From contig JAHEHF010000012.1 of assembly GCA_024644745.1 (NCBI GenBank), positions 1 through 50,984 of the forward strand: a stretch of 50,984 bases of DNA, written 5' to 3'. The translations under genes were made by a program, and so were the position numbers. This document shows, piece after piece, positions 25,537 through 35,128 of the stretch (the stretch's first letter is position 1; every line of letters starts with the position of its first letter). The notes under the pieces were generated by a model. It was given only the letters and a program-made list of their open reading frames with translations, ran no database searches and had not been told where the DNA came from. The DNA comes from Flavobacteriaceae bacterium (GTDB lineage: Bacteria; Bacteroidota; Bacteroidia; Flavobacteriales; Flavobacteriaceae).

Positions 25537-25857
25537 ATGAATGATAAAGTAAAAGAGGATCTTGGAGAGAAAATTGTTTCCGTGATCAAAACCATATTTG
25601 ATCCCGAGATTCCTGTAGACATTTACGAATTGGGCTTGATCTATGATGTTTTTGTAAATGAAGACATGGATGTTAAGGTACTGATGACCCTTACTTCTCC
25701 GAATTGTCCGGTGGCAGAAACCCTCCCGATGGAAGTTGAGGAAAAAATCAGGTCTATAGAAGAGGTCAGAAATGCTGAGGTTGAAATTACCTTTGATCCT
25801 ACCTGGACCCAGGACATGATGAGTGAAGAAGCCAAACTAGAATTGGGTTTCCTTTAA
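25537..25857 (+). CDS. DUF59/MIP18-family Fe-S assembly protein, SufT-like
   Basis: A 106-residue single-domain DUF59 protein. The motifs FDPEIPVDIYELGLIYDV and LTSPNCPVAETLP carry the conserved Asp-Pro-Glu and the conserved cysteine (about residue 52) of the family. Such proteins help mature Fe-S proteins (SufT, PaaD, MIP18). It has its own promoter but lies 75 bp behind sufE and 19 bp before DUF2480, matching a role in Fe-S delivery. Confidence 0.9.
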   Translation: MNDKVKEDLGEKIVSVIKTIFDPEIPVDIYELGLIYDVFVNEDMDVKVLMTLTSPNCPVAETLPMEVEEKIRSIEEVRNAEVEITFDPTWTQDMMSEEAKLELGFL

Positions 25858-25876
25858 AAAAATTTTTAAAAAAGCT

Positions 25877-26386
25877 ATGCCAGGCGAAATCATTAACAGA
25901 GTCGCAAATAGTAAATTGGTCACTTTGGACCTTGAAGATTACTATCCTGAAGGAGATCGTTTAAGCCTTGATATTGAGAAATGGCTTTACCAGGGAATGA
26001 TCTTGAAGGAAAAAGATTTCAGGAATTTTGTAAGCCATCATGACTGGCAGCAGTACAATGGAAAATATGTTGCCATTATGTGTTCAGCAGATGCCATTAT
26101 TCCTTCCTGGGCCTATTTACTGATCAGTGTCTCCCTTAGTCCCTATGCAAGAAAGTTTGTTGTTGGAGATCTGGAATTACTTGAAAATATCATCTTTCAG
26201 GATCTTATTGAAGCCATTGACATAAATCAATTTGAAGGAATCCCGGTCATCATCAAAGGTTGTTCAAACAAGCAGATTCCTGAATCTGCCTATGCCCTCC
26301 TTACCCAAAGGCTATTGCCTAAAGTCTCATCACTCATGTTCGGTGAAGCATGTTCAAGCGTTCCTTTGTTCAAAAAGAAAAAGTAA
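25877..26386 (+). CDS. DUF2480 family protein
   Basis: A 169-residue cytoplasmic protein of a Bacteroidota-specific family (DUF2480), recognised by LVTLDLEDYYPEGDRLSLDI, FVSHHDWQQYNGKYVAIMCS and the C-terminal VIIKGCSNKQIPESAYALL. Two cysteines are conserved-looking (CSADAIIP, KGCSNK), but no known catalytic site is visible. It follows the DUF59 gene by 19 bp in an Fe-S assembly neighbourhood; an accessory role there is inference. Confidence 0.85.
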   Translation: MPGEIINRVANSKLVTLDLEDYYPEGDRLSLDIEKWLYQGMILKEKDFRNFVSHHDWQQYNGKYVAIMCSADAIIPSWAYLLISVSLSPYARKFVVGDLELLENIIFQDLIEAIDINQFEGIPVIIKGCSNKQIPESAYALLTQRLLPKVSSLMFGEACSSVPLFKKKK

Positions 26387-26450
26387 GAGCCCGGATTATT
26401 ACATGAAATTGGTTATTTTTACAAGACTTTTAACTAATCAGCTTACCCCC

Positions 26451-27374
26451 ATGAAAAAATTACTGCTTATTTTCTTGTTGATACTTGGATTTGGTGTTTC
26501 AAATGCCCAGACCAAAGAAGAATTACAAGCCTTAAAAAAAGAAAAAAACGACTCCATAGATGCGCTTAAAGCAAAAGCCGATGACATCCAGGGGCAAATA
26601 GACGCCCTGCCAGGATGGAGGCTTAAGGCGACCGGAACTATTGGAGGTAGCGTTTCAGGGTTCAACAATTGGTACTCCAAGGAATCTCCCAATTCTTCAG
26701 TTGGTAATTTCGGGATCAATATCAATGCCTTTGCTGATCGCATGGAAGATAAATATTTTTGGAAGAATGCCGTTAATGTGAATATTGGCTGGGTAAAATT
26801 CGATGACAAAGATGACCCATCTGACAATGACAGTTATGAAGTTGCAACCGATGTGTTCAGCCTGAGTTCTCTTTATGGTTACAAAGTCTCCGAAAAATTT
26901 GCAGTTTCAGCTTTGATGGAGTACAGATCGACTCTTGTGAATAATTTCAACGACCCTGGATTTCTTGACCTGGGAGTCGGGGGTACCTGGACACCTTTTT
27001 CCAATCTTGTAGTGGTCATACATCCTGCGAATTACAATTTTGTTTTCAGCAGTGGAGATGCAGAATATGATTCCACTTTTGGTGCCAAAATAGTGGCAGA
27101 TTATACAAGATCCTATAAGGGTCTGAATTTTAAATCCAACCTTTCTGTATTCATGAGTTACGAGGGCTCAGATTATTCAAATTATACCTGGACAAATTCT
27201 TTTAGTTATACCTTTTGGAAATCAATTGGAGTTGGATTTGACTTTGGATTGCGTAAAAACAAACAGGAAGCGCTTAATTATGAGTTGAAATCTGATCCTG
27301 ATGCCACATTTGGTTCCATTGACAATGAGCTTCAGTCATACTGGTTGATCGGGTTGAACATTACATTAGATTGA
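26451..27374 (+). CDS. DUF3078 outer-membrane protein
   Basis: A 307-residue exported protein: a signal peptide (KKLLLIFLLILGFGVSNAQ), a short charged coiled-coil (about residues 22-48, rich in Lys/Glu/Asp) and then a beta-barrel-like domain (WRLKATGTIGGSVSGFNNWY, NYNFVFSSGDAEYDSTFG) ending in LIGLNITLD. This matches DUF3078. The frame is open well upstream, but ATG 26451 puts the signal peptide at the N-terminus. It lies 64 bp after DUF2480. The function is unknown; it is probably an outer-membrane barrel. Confidence 0.82.
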   Translation: MKKLLLIFLLILGFGVSNAQTKEELQALKKEKNDSIDALKAKADDIQGQIDALPGWRLKATGTIGGSVSGFNNWYSKESPNSSVGNFGININAFADRMEDKYFWKNAVNVNIGWVKFDDKDDPSDNDSYEVATDVFSLSSLYGYKVSEKFAVSALMEYRSTLVNNFNDPGFLDLGVGGTWTPFSNLVVVIHPANYNFVFSSGDAEYDSTFGAKIVADYTRSYKGLNFKSNLSVFMSYEGSDYSNYTWTNSFSYTFWKSIGVGFDFGLRKNKQEALNYELKSDPDATFGSIDNELQSYWLIGLNITLD

Positions 27375-27451
27375 CCCGATGAAACATGGGATTCAGTTTG
27401 ATTTTTAACTTTAAATTGCTAAATTTAAATCGTTAGCAGAAACAACGACAC

Positions 27452-28531
27452 ATGTCATTACTTATTTTATACGGCATTCTTTCTATTGCATTTTCATTTT
27501 TATGTTCTATTCTGGAAGCCGTCTTACTGAGTGTGACTCAAACTTTTATCACGGTCAAAATCAATGAAGGCAAAGCCTATGCCAAAACACTGAAACGGCT
27601 TAAAATAAATATTGACCGCCCGCTGATCGCTATCCTTACTGTCAACACAATTGCGCACACCGTTGGTGCGATTCTGGTAGGTGTACAGGCAGAAAAAACC
27701 TTTGCCCCCGGAAATAATGCTGTAGGAATAGTTTCAGCCATCATGACCTTTCTGATTCTGGTTTTATCAGAAATCATCCCCAAATCCATCGGGGCAAATT
27801 ATTGGAGAAACCTGGCAAATTTTGCCTCCAAAGCCATCGTGATACTCATATTCCCTTTGAAATTTACAGGGATTCTCTGGCTGCTCGAATTTACGACCAA
27901 AATCGTGGGTAAAAGCAAAGAGAATTTAAATGTGAGCCGTGAAGATTTTCATGCCATGGCTGATATCGCAAAAGAAGAAGGTGTGTTTCACGAATCCGAA
28001 AGCCAGGTAATTAAAAACATCATCGATTTTAAAGAAACAGCTGTAAAAGATATCATGACCCCAAGAACTGTTTTGAAAACGGCTCCTGAAAAAATGAAGA
28101 TCAGAGCATTTTATGACCAGAACCCCAATTTGAAATTTTCGAGGATTCCTATTTACAATCAGTCTCCCGATGATATAACCGGATATTTTCTGAAAGATCA
28201 ATTGTTTCAATCCATCATTGACGGCAATGGAGATCAGGAATTAAAAACCATCTCCAGGGAAATTGTCATCGCTCCCAGAGACATGCCCATCAAAACCCTC
28301 TTTGACAAACTCATTGAGAAGCAGGAGCACATTGCCCTGGTCGTAGATGAATTTGGTTCGGTCAGCGGAATCGTGTCGCAAGAGGACATTATCGAGACCA
28401 TTTTAGGATTCGAAATCGTAGATGAAAGCGATGGCGATGAAGATCTGCAGGATCTGGCAAGGAAATTATGGCGAATACGTGCCAAAAAATATGGGGTAAT
28501 CGACAACAATGAGACCGAAAAGGAAGATTAA
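27452..28531 (+). CDS. CNNM/CBS membrane protein, HlyC/CorC-like
   Basis: A 359-residue inner-membrane protein with an N-terminal CNNM (DUF21) region of four helices (1-140; ILYGILSIAFSFLCSILEAV, FLILVLSEIIPKSIGANYWR). A pair of CBS domains follows (about 195-315; KDIMTPRTVL, HIALVVDEFGSVSGIVSQED). The usual C-terminal CorC_HlyC domain is absent: the protein stops about 45 residues after the second CBS. Relatives act in magnesium/cobalt export or regulation. The stop codon overlaps the convergent hflX stop by 4 bp. Confidence 0.88.
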   Translation: MSLLILYGILSIAFSFLCSILEAVLLSVTQTFITVKINEGKAYAKTLKRLKINIDRPLIAILTVNTIAHTVGAILVGVQAEKTFAPGNNAVGIVSAIMTFLILVLSEIIPKSIGANYWRNLANFASKAIVILIFPLKFTGILWLLEFTTKIVGKSKENLNVSREDFHAMADIAKEEGVFHESESQVIKNIIDFKETAVKDIMTPRTVLKTAPEKMKIRAFYDQNPNLKFSRIPIYNQSPDDITGYFLKDQLFQSIIDGNGDQELKTISREIVIAPRDMPIKTLFDKLIEKQEHIALVVDEFGSVSGIVSQEDIIETILGFEIVDESDGDEDLQDLARKLWRIRAKKYGVIDNNETEKED

Positions 28532-29751
28532 TTCCCCTCTTCGTACTCCTGGTATAAAAAATCATTGTAAGGAAAACGGGTCATGTGGATTTTTTTAACC
28601 TCTTCAAAAACAATTGATTTAAATTCATCCAGGTTTTCCTTATTCAGCGCAGAAATAAAAACGCAACGTTTGCCCATTTTGGCAAACCAGGATTTTTTCC
28701 AGTCTTCAAGGGAATAGTGGATTTTTCCTTTTTCGGTTATCAGATCATCCTCCTCAATTTTCTCATGCGAAAAGGCGTCAATTTTGTTGAACACCATTAT
28801 AGTCGGCTTTTCTGATTCTTCTCCTTTTGGGCTAATCTCAGAAATGATCTTATTAACCGAATCGATATGGTCTTCAAAATTGGAATGAGATATATCCACT
28901 ACATGCAGCAAGAGGTCCGCTTCTCTTACCTCATCAAGGGTTGATTTGAACGATTCCACCAACTGTGTGGGTAATTTTCTTATAAATCCTACAGTATCTG
29001 TCAGTAAAAACGGAATATTTCTGATCACAACCTTTCTTACCGTGGTATCAAGGGTCGCAAATAATTTGTTTTCTGCAAAAACATCACTTTTACTGATCAC
29101 ATTCATCAGGGTTGACTTTCCAACATTTGTATACCCGACCAAAGCCACACGCACCATTTTGCCCCGATTCATTCTTTGCACAGACATTTGCCTGTCAATT
29201 TTTTGGAGTTTTTTCTTGAGCAGAGAGATCTTGTCGCGAATGATCCTTCTGTCTGTCTCGATCTCTGTTTCACCCGGACCTCTCAGACCAATTCCCCCTT
29301 TTTGCCTTTCAAGGTGGGTCCACATACGTGTCAAACGAGGTAATAAATACTGGCACTGAGCCAGTTCAACCTGAGTCCTGGCATAAGAGGTCTGTGCTCT
29401 TTGAGCAAATATATCAAGGATCAAATTGGTTCTGTCAAGTACTTTACAGTTCAGGATTTTTTCAATATTTCTCAGTTGGGCCGGATTGAGTTCATCATCA
29501 AAAATGACAGTTTCCACGCCATTGTTGTCAATAAAATTCTTGACCTCATCCAGTTTCCCCATTCCAATAAAAGTTTTTGGGTTGGGAAACTCGAGGCGTT
29601 GCGTAAATCTTTTGACCACCTCTCCTCCTGCCGTATAGGTAAGAAATTCGAGCTCGTCGAGATACTCTTTTGACTTATCCTCATCCTGCTCTCTGGTGAT
29701 CACTCCCACCAGGGCAACATTCTCAATCTTTGAATCCCTTTTTTCTATCAT
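28528..29751 (-). CDS. hflX: Ribosome-associated GTPase HflX
   Basis: A 407-residue GTPase that binds and can split stalled 70S ribosomes. An N-terminal HflX domain (about 1-185; KRFTQRLEFPNPKTFIGMGK, GPGETEIETDRRI) is followed by a G domain with GYTNVGKST (G1), LLTDTVGFI (G3) and MVFNKIDAF (G4). The C-terminal part is short. Single gene on the minus strand, overlapping the convergent CNNM gene by 4 bp. Length and motifs are normal. Confidence 0.96.
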   Translation of the reverse strand: MIEKRDSKIENVALVGVITREQDEDKSKEYLDELEFLTYTAGGEVVKRFTQRLEFPNPKTFIGMGKLDEVKNFIDNNGVETVIFDDELNPAQLRNIEKILNCKVLDRTNLILDIFAQRAQTSYARTQVELAQCQYLLPRLTRMWTHLERQKGGIGLRGPGETEIETDRRIIRDKISLLKKKLQKIDRQMSVQRMNRGKMVRVALVGYTNVGKSTLMNVISKSDVFAENKLFATLDTTVRKVVIRNIPFLLTDTVGFIRKLPTQLVESFKSTLDEVREADLLLHVVDISHSNFEDHIDSVNKIISEISPKGEESEKPTIMVFNKIDAFSHEKIEEDDLITEKGKIHYSLEDWKKSWFAKMGKRCVFISALNKENLDEFKSIVFEEVKKIHMTRFPYNDFLYQEYEEGN

Positions 29752-29825
29752 ATGGCAAATTTACAATCCTTTTTATATTTATCTTATTGAATTTTCTTAA
29801 TTTGTACTGACTGTCTCCATTTTTT

Positions 29826-30761
29826 ATGACCAGGACATATTCCATAGCTTTTTACAACCTTGAGAATCTATTCGATTACGAAAACAATGAACATACTTTA
29901 GACAAGGATTTTACCCCTGAAGGCGTTTTTCAATGGAACCGGGAAAAGTATTTTCAAAAAATCAACAACCTGGCCCTTGTGATTTCAGGGATAGGGGAAA
30001 CAAGATCCGCAATTCCTCCGGTTTTTCTGGGTGTTTGTGAGATTGAAAATGAAACCTGCCTGCAGGACCTGGTCAGTTCAGATCATCTGAAGCCCTTTGA
30101 ATATCAATACGTTTTTTACAAATCGAATGACCTGCGGGGTATCCACGTGGCTTTTCTTTTTCAAAAAAACCATTTTGAACTTCTTTCATCCGAGACCTAT
30201 GAGATTGCTTTGGATCAGAATGCTGGTCCGGATGCCACCAGAGACATCCTTTTGATCAAAGGAAAACTTTTTGACAAACCCATTAGGATTCTTTTGAATC
30301 ACTGGCCCTCAAGAACAGATGGAACAAAAAAAACAAATGCGAAAAGGCTTCGTGCCGCTCAAATGACAAAAAGCATCATAGACCGCATCAGAGAAGAAGA
30401 CACTGACTCACATATTATAGTCATGGGCGATTTTAACGATGACCCCTTAAGCGACAGCTTGCGTGAATTCCTCTCAGAAGGATTTTTCAATCCGATGCTG
30501 CAATTTCAAAAAGAAAAAAAAGGCTCCGTCAAATACAAAGGAAAGTGGATCATGTTTGACCAGATCCTCCTCAATGAGCATCTTATGAAATCAGATTGGT
30601 TCAACTATGTGTCAGCCCATATTCATGTGGCTCCCTTTATGACACAAAAATCAGGCAGGCACAAAGGCTCTCCTAAAAGGACCTACCTGGGCAAATACTT
30701 CCAGGGCGGATTCAGTGACCACTACCCGGTGTTTGTTTATTTCCAGACAGAAAACCCCTGA
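29826..30761 (+). CDS. EEP-family nuclease/phosphatase, no signal peptide
   Basis: A 311-residue endonuclease/exonuclease/phosphatase protein with all metal and catalytic motifs: Asn11 (FYNLENLFD), Glu72 (GVCEIEN), His159 (LNHWPSR), Asp202 and Asn204 (VMGDFNDDP) and Asp298-His299 (GGFSDHYPV). There is no signal peptide, so it should be cytoplasmic. It is a paralogue of the exported EEP protein at 35129 and shares its local motifs (FDQILL, GGFSDHYPVF). The two flank a DUF5689 lipoprotein and TonB receptor. It is probably a DNase, RNase or phosphodiesterase. Confidence 0.88.
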   Translation: MTRTYSIAFYNLENLFDYENNEHTLDKDFTPEGVFQWNREKYFQKINNLALVISGIGETRSAIPPVFLGVCEIENETCLQDLVSSDHLKPFEYQYVFYKSNDLRGIHVAFLFQKNHFELLSSETYEIALDQNAGPDATRDILLIKGKLFDKPIRILLNHWPSRTDGTKKTNAKRLRAAQMTKSIIDRIREEDTDSHIIVMGDFNDDPLSDSLREFLSEGFFNPMLQFQKEKKGSVKYKGKWIMFDQILLNEHLMKSDWFNYVSAHIHVAPFMTQKSGRHKGSPKRTYLGKYFQGGFSDHYPVFVYFQTENP

Positions 30762-30796
30762 TAAGATTCTTTTTTCAATACAATGTCACGTCTTTA

Positions 30797-32182
30797 TTAT
30801 AGTTCATTTCCTGTAATCATGATTTGATCGATGTCGTAGGTTGTGGTTGCACCCGGATCTGATCCCTGATATCTGAATGCCAAGTGAATTTTCCCTTTGA
30901 TACAATCAAGATCAACCGGGCCTGAGCTGATAAAATCTTTGTTGCTGCCATCCCTCGATCCATCATCAATTATGACATCTAATAACTGCCAGGCACCCTT
31001 GGCGACGGGATCATCACTCAATTCATTACAGATCCATACACTTAGTGTCCGGCCCTCCTCAAAAGTAGCTCTTGATTTAAAGGTAAGGATCTCATTTTCT
31101 GACCCATCAAGGTCTATCACCGGACTGACAAGCCAAACATCCATAATGTTTTCACCAGTATTATACGCAGAAACCTGTAAAAATGAATTTTCATTCGCCG
31201 TTCTCTTCTTGAATTTTCCATTTCCGAAATTCACGTTTCTGTTGATCCATCCTTGGTTCATAATATCAGTTGTTGACTTAAAATTTTCAAAATCCTCGCT
31301 GTATACATTGTAACTTCCCGATTCAGAAATATTATCACAGGTATAATAATCCGGATCACACCTTTCAGAAGCATCCGACAACAGAAACGCCGGGTCATTC
31401 AAAATCAAAATGATCTGATCAGTATAGTAGTCTCTGCTAAGGACAGCTTGTATATGGAATTTACCTTCTGGCAACAAAGCAGATCGAAAATCAGCAAAAG
31501 TACTAGTATATAAAAAACTTCGGTTCAACTGATCACATTGTTCCAATACCCTTTCTCCATTGTATCTGTCAAATCTTTCACCAGCAAAAGATTTCCCCAA
31601 GGCATCTTTGGAGAACTGGAGACCATTGAGTTCTACATAGGTATTGATCATTTGATCCGTGATACTTTCAATTCTGATCTTTCTGGGTTCTATCATTTCG
31701 GTCGTCTCCGAGCGAATCAAAAACTGATCTAGCAAGGATTCCGGAATGTCCATTACGGCCGAGCGGTTCAGATAACCCAACTCGTAATATCCATTCTGTT
31801 CTGTGATACTCAGACCAGCGAGTTTTATAAAAATTTTTCTTCCAAAATTATATTTTACGAAATAAGACCTCATGTCAATTTTTACAGCTAACCCGTGATT
31901 TGGGTTTTCAACTTCATCCTGCAGAATCAGCGTCTTGTAAAAATTTCCCGCCTCATCACTTGATATCACAAAGCCAACGATAACAGCCCTGTCGTCAGGA
32001 CTAAAAGTATAGATCCTATTATTGGACTGCTCTAAGGCACTTTTGACTGCCTTAATACTTGAATTGGCCTCAATATCTACATCCTCAGTCATATTGACCG
32101 GGAGTTCAAATTCCTCATTTGGAAGACAGGCCATGAACAAGAACAAGATGACATAAAAAGATCCTTTCCTACTGAATAACAT
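30797..32182 (-). CDS. DUF5689 lipoprotein with choice-of-anchor-like C-terminus
   Basis: A 461-residue lipoprotein. Starting at ATG 32182 gives a signal peptide with a lipobox (FLFMAC, Cys about 18); an upstream in-frame start would overlap the TonB gene. The N-terminal half (about 40-260) has OB-like beta-strands (AVIVGFVISSDEAGNFYKTL, LAVKIDMRSY) typical of DUF5689. The C-terminal 160 residues are a jelly-roll-like module (YSEDFENF, DVWLVSPVIDLDG, IHLAFRYQGSD). It starts 10 bp after the TonB receptor gene ends, so it is probably the surface binding partner of that receptor, as SusD is for SusC. Confidence 0.8.
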   Translation of the reverse strand: MLFSRKGSFYVILFLFMACLPNEEFELPVNMTEDVDIEANSSIKAVKSALEQSNNRIYTFSPDDRAVIVGFVISSDEAGNFYKTLILQDEVENPNHGLAVKIDMRSYFVKYNFGRKIFIKLAGLSITEQNGYYELGYLNRSAVMDIPESLLDQFLIRSETTEMIEPRKIRIESITDQMINTYVELNGLQFSKDALGKSFAGERFDRYNGERVLEQCDQLNRSFLYTSTFADFRSALLPEGKFHIQAVLSRDYYTDQIILILNDPAFLLSDASERCDPDYYTCDNISESGSYNVYSEDFENFKSTTDIMNQGWINRNVNFGNGKFKKRTANENSFLQVSAYNTGENIMDVWLVSPVIDLDGSENEILTFKSRATFEEGRTLSVWICNELSDDPVAKGAWQLLDVIIDDGSRDGSNKDFISSGPVDLDCIKGKIHLAFRYQGSDPGATTTYDIDQIMITGNEL

Positions 32183-32192
32183 AGATTTATAT

Positions 32193-34991
32193 TTAAATTC
32201 TGATATAAATTGAGGTATAAAATGTAGTACCGTATCCAAACCAGTATTTGGGACCAAAAAGGGGTTTGTCGCGTAATTTGTCCTGCAGCAAGGAATTGTA
32301 ATTCGCATTTCTGGATTGTTCAAAACCCCCTGTTTTGTAAATCGTTTGTGTTAGATTATTCAAAGACAGAAAAAAACCTGCATAGGTGTCCTTTATTTTC
32401 CATGATTTCCCAAGGATCATATTGAGAATTGCATAGGGTTCAAAAGCCTCCTGTTTCAAGAGCCTGGCTGCCACATCAGGATCATAATTGTGGATGGGTT
32501 GACCATCGGTATCGAGTAAAAAATTTTTCGTTCTGCTGATGCTGGCAATTTCTGCAAAAGCCTTATCAAAATAATTCAAGCTGAGTCCAAACCACCAATA
32601 ATGCGGGCTGGAATATTCAATGCCCAAACTATAGGCTTGCTGAGGACCACTCCCGGTAAAATAATTCTTTAAATGTGCAGGGCCCATATCAAGAGGTTGC
32701 TTTAAACCGTCTGAGCTAACATACAAATTGGGATTATTTGAATATACAGACCTTCCAACCGCCGCCACCCCCTTCAATTTAAAGCCGTTCATCAAGGGGG
32801 CTTCAACACTGAATTCAAGTCCCATATTATTTTTGTGAATTCCTGTCAGTACTTCCTGTATATAAGCATTTGACTCGGCATTTTCCAAACCTGACAGTCC
32901 GCTGGCATAATAGAAGGATATCCTTGCCAGATCCTGCAATTTAATATAATATAACGCCAAAGATGCATTGATCAAAGGGTGCCTTAAAAGGTAACCGACA
33001 TCAAAAGCAAGGGCTCTTTTATTCGCCAATCCGTTGACCAAATTATTGTTTTCACGTACGTTTGAGAAGACGTTTTTCAATACGGGAGGGTTTTCCAAAT
33101 ATCCGGCATGAGCCATGAAAAGATGCCTTCCGCTTGGTTTATACAAAATCCCTGATTTAAAACCAAGCCCTTGAAAACCAACTGATCTGCTTTTACCATA
33201 GGACATGTTTCCTGGAAAAGTACCGTTTTCAAACTTTCCTTTTCGAAGGTGTCTGGCTGATTCAAATCCAATTGCCAAAAAAGATTCAATTTTTCTGGAA
33301 TTATAACTGCTCCTGATAAACCCCTTCCAACGGCTCGAAAACAATTCATAATGGTACTTGAATTTTTGATTTTCTCGGACAATTCTGTTTTGTTCTACCA
33401 GGTTATTTTGCGCTTCAACCCAGTTATCAGCGTAGATATCTACATCCAGATAGCCCTGGGCTCCAAGCAAATCGAGCATCAAAGCATAATTTTCTGATTT
33501 CAGTTTCGCATATGAAAATGAAGCATCAAAAGAGAACCGTTCATTGAACCTCTTTTGAATTCCTGAGTCGAGTGAAAGAAAGATATCATCATGCCTGTCC
33601 TCATACAGTGCATAAATGGCGTTCCCAACACTAGAATTCTGTTGATTTGCCTCATAAAGACCCCTCCAACGAAGCTGTCCGTTCTTTGAAAATTCCAGGC
33701 TTGCTAAATAGGCTCCCGTAAAATCAGGAGCTTCGGCGTCCTTTAAAAAATAGCTCGGTAATTTTTGATAGTAGGCAGGGTCCGGATTAACTCCTCCTCC
33801 TACGATGCTTTGGGTTTCTTTCAGCCACCTGCCGCCTCCGTAATCGATTCTGCTTGCTCCCACTTCTCCAAATTGAAATGTCAGGTGACTGTGAATAGAG
33901 GTTGATGCATTAATTTTAAAATTATGATTCAATTGAAAAATGGGCTCAATCGTTCTTTTTTCTCTGGAATTCCTTTTCTCACCTTCCTGAAATCCCCAAT
34001 AAGAATTGTATGCGGCACTCTTCAAATCAAACACTTCCTGTGTCATGGGTGATGACCGCCCTCTTTTGTTGTATGCGTATATCATTGTCGTATTCAAAAA
34101 ATGCCTTTCCCCTATATTTTTGTCAATGCTCGCCAAGACAGAAAGGGCCTTGTAACCAGTTCCTGATTTAAATCCTTCATCGGCAAATCTTACAGAAGCA
34201 GAAAAAGTACAGGCCCATCCGCTATTTTGAAGTCCACTTGAATAAGTCGTCATAAACCTCCCCAAATAACTTTTATTTGAAGCAGCATATGAAATTTTTA
34301 GCCCTTTCCTGTTGGATACAGCCCTACTGATCATATTGATGCTTGAAGATAAACTTCCTATATCAAATGGGGAACTCCTGGTATTATTATAAATCTCCTG
34401 ATTCCTGAGGGCGTCATTTAGCCCTCCCCAGTTGCTCCATTCGGGTCGTCCGTGAAAAATTTTATTCATCTTGACCCCGTTCAACATCACAGTGCTATAT
34501 TCGGAATGCAGATTTCTTGGTTTAAAAAAAGTCATGCCAAATTCATAGGCCGCGGTTCTGACAAAAAGACTTTTAGAAGCACTTAACATTCCGGTGATCA
34601 AATTTGAATGCTCCTGACCCTCTTCTAATTGCTCTTGTCCAATATTGATGTCTAAATTAACAGACTTTTGAAATGGCAATCCCGATAATCTTATAAGTCC
34701 CATATCAATAACCTTTTCATCTCCAGTAAACGGGATTTCCATTCGTGCCGTTCGATAATCCCTAAGACTGAATTCCAAAATATCGGACTCACTCTGCAAT
34801 GTGCTTAATGAAAAATGCCCCCCTTCATTTGACAGGACTTCCAGGCCTGTTTGAACCGACCTCACAAGAACATGTTCCAGAGGTTCAAGTGTCATTTTAT
34901 CGAGGATTTTGCCTTGAATAATAAGTGTATTCTGTGCTTCTGTGTTTCGCAGAGCACCAAAAAAAAGTAGAACAGATAATATCAATTTCAT
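32193..34991 (-). CDS. TonB-dependent outer-membrane receptor
   Basis: A 932-residue receptor with a signal peptide (KLILSVLLFFGALRNTEA) and a carboxypeptidase-regulatory-like domain (about residues 25-95; IQGKILDKMTLEPLEHVLVR). A plug follows (VMLNGVKMNKIFHGRPEW), then a long barrel rich in aromatic strands ending at FYTSIYIRI. It imports a substrate too large or scarce for porins, powered by TonB. ATG 34991 is chosen because it puts the signal peptide first. The DUF5689 partner is immediately downstream and EEP nucleases lie on both sides, so nucleic acid or another phosphoester is a reasonable cargo guess. Confidence 0.88.
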   Translation of the reverse strand: MKLILSVLLFFGALRNTEAQNTLIIQGKILDKMTLEPLEHVLVRSVQTGLEVLSNEGGHFSLSTLQSESDILEFSLRDYRTARMEIPFTGDEKVIDMGLIRLSGLPFQKSVNLDINIGQEQLEEGQEHSNLITGMLSASKSLFVRTAAYEFGMTFFKPRNLHSEYSTVMLNGVKMNKIFHGRPEWSNWGGLNDALRNQEIYNNTRSSPFDIGSLSSSINMISRAVSNRKGLKISYAASNKSYLGRFMTTYSSGLQNSGWACTFSASVRFADEGFKSGTGYKALSVLASIDKNIGERHFLNTTMIYAYNKRGRSSPMTQEVFDLKSAAYNSYWGFQEGEKRNSREKRTIEPIFQLNHNFKINASTSIHSHLTFQFGEVGASRIDYGGGRWLKETQSIVGGGVNPDPAYYQKLPSYFLKDAEAPDFTGAYLASLEFSKNGQLRWRGLYEANQQNSSVGNAIYALYEDRHDDIFLSLDSGIQKRFNERFSFDASFSYAKLKSENYALMLDLLGAQGYLDVDIYADNWVEAQNNLVEQNRIVRENQKFKYHYELFSSRWKGFIRSSYNSRKIESFLAIGFESARHLRKGKFENGTFPGNMSYGKSRSVGFQGLGFKSGILYKPSGRHLFMAHAGYLENPPVLKNVFSNVRENNNLVNGLANKRALAFDVGYLLRHPLINASLALYYIKLQDLARISFYYASGLSGLENAESNAYIQEVLTGIHKNNMGLEFSVEAPLMNGFKLKGVAAVGRSVYSNNPNLYVSSDGLKQPLDMGPAHLKNYFTGSGPQQAYSLGIEYSSPHYWWFGLSLNYFDKAFAEIASISRTKNFLLDTDGQPIHNYDPDVAARLLKQEAFEPYAILNMILGKSWKIKDTYAGFFLSLNNLTQTIYKTGGFEQSRNANYNSLLQDKLRDKPLFGPKYWFGYGTTFYTSIYIRI

Positions 34992-35128
34992 AAAAGCCTT
35001 GTATAATACTTGTTGATATTTTATTGATACGCTAAAATTCAAGAGGTCAACAAAAGAAAAAATACATAAAACTGGGTTGACTTTTTTGACTCATTGTCAC
35101 TAAATGAAACCCAAAATGGAAAAAGAAC

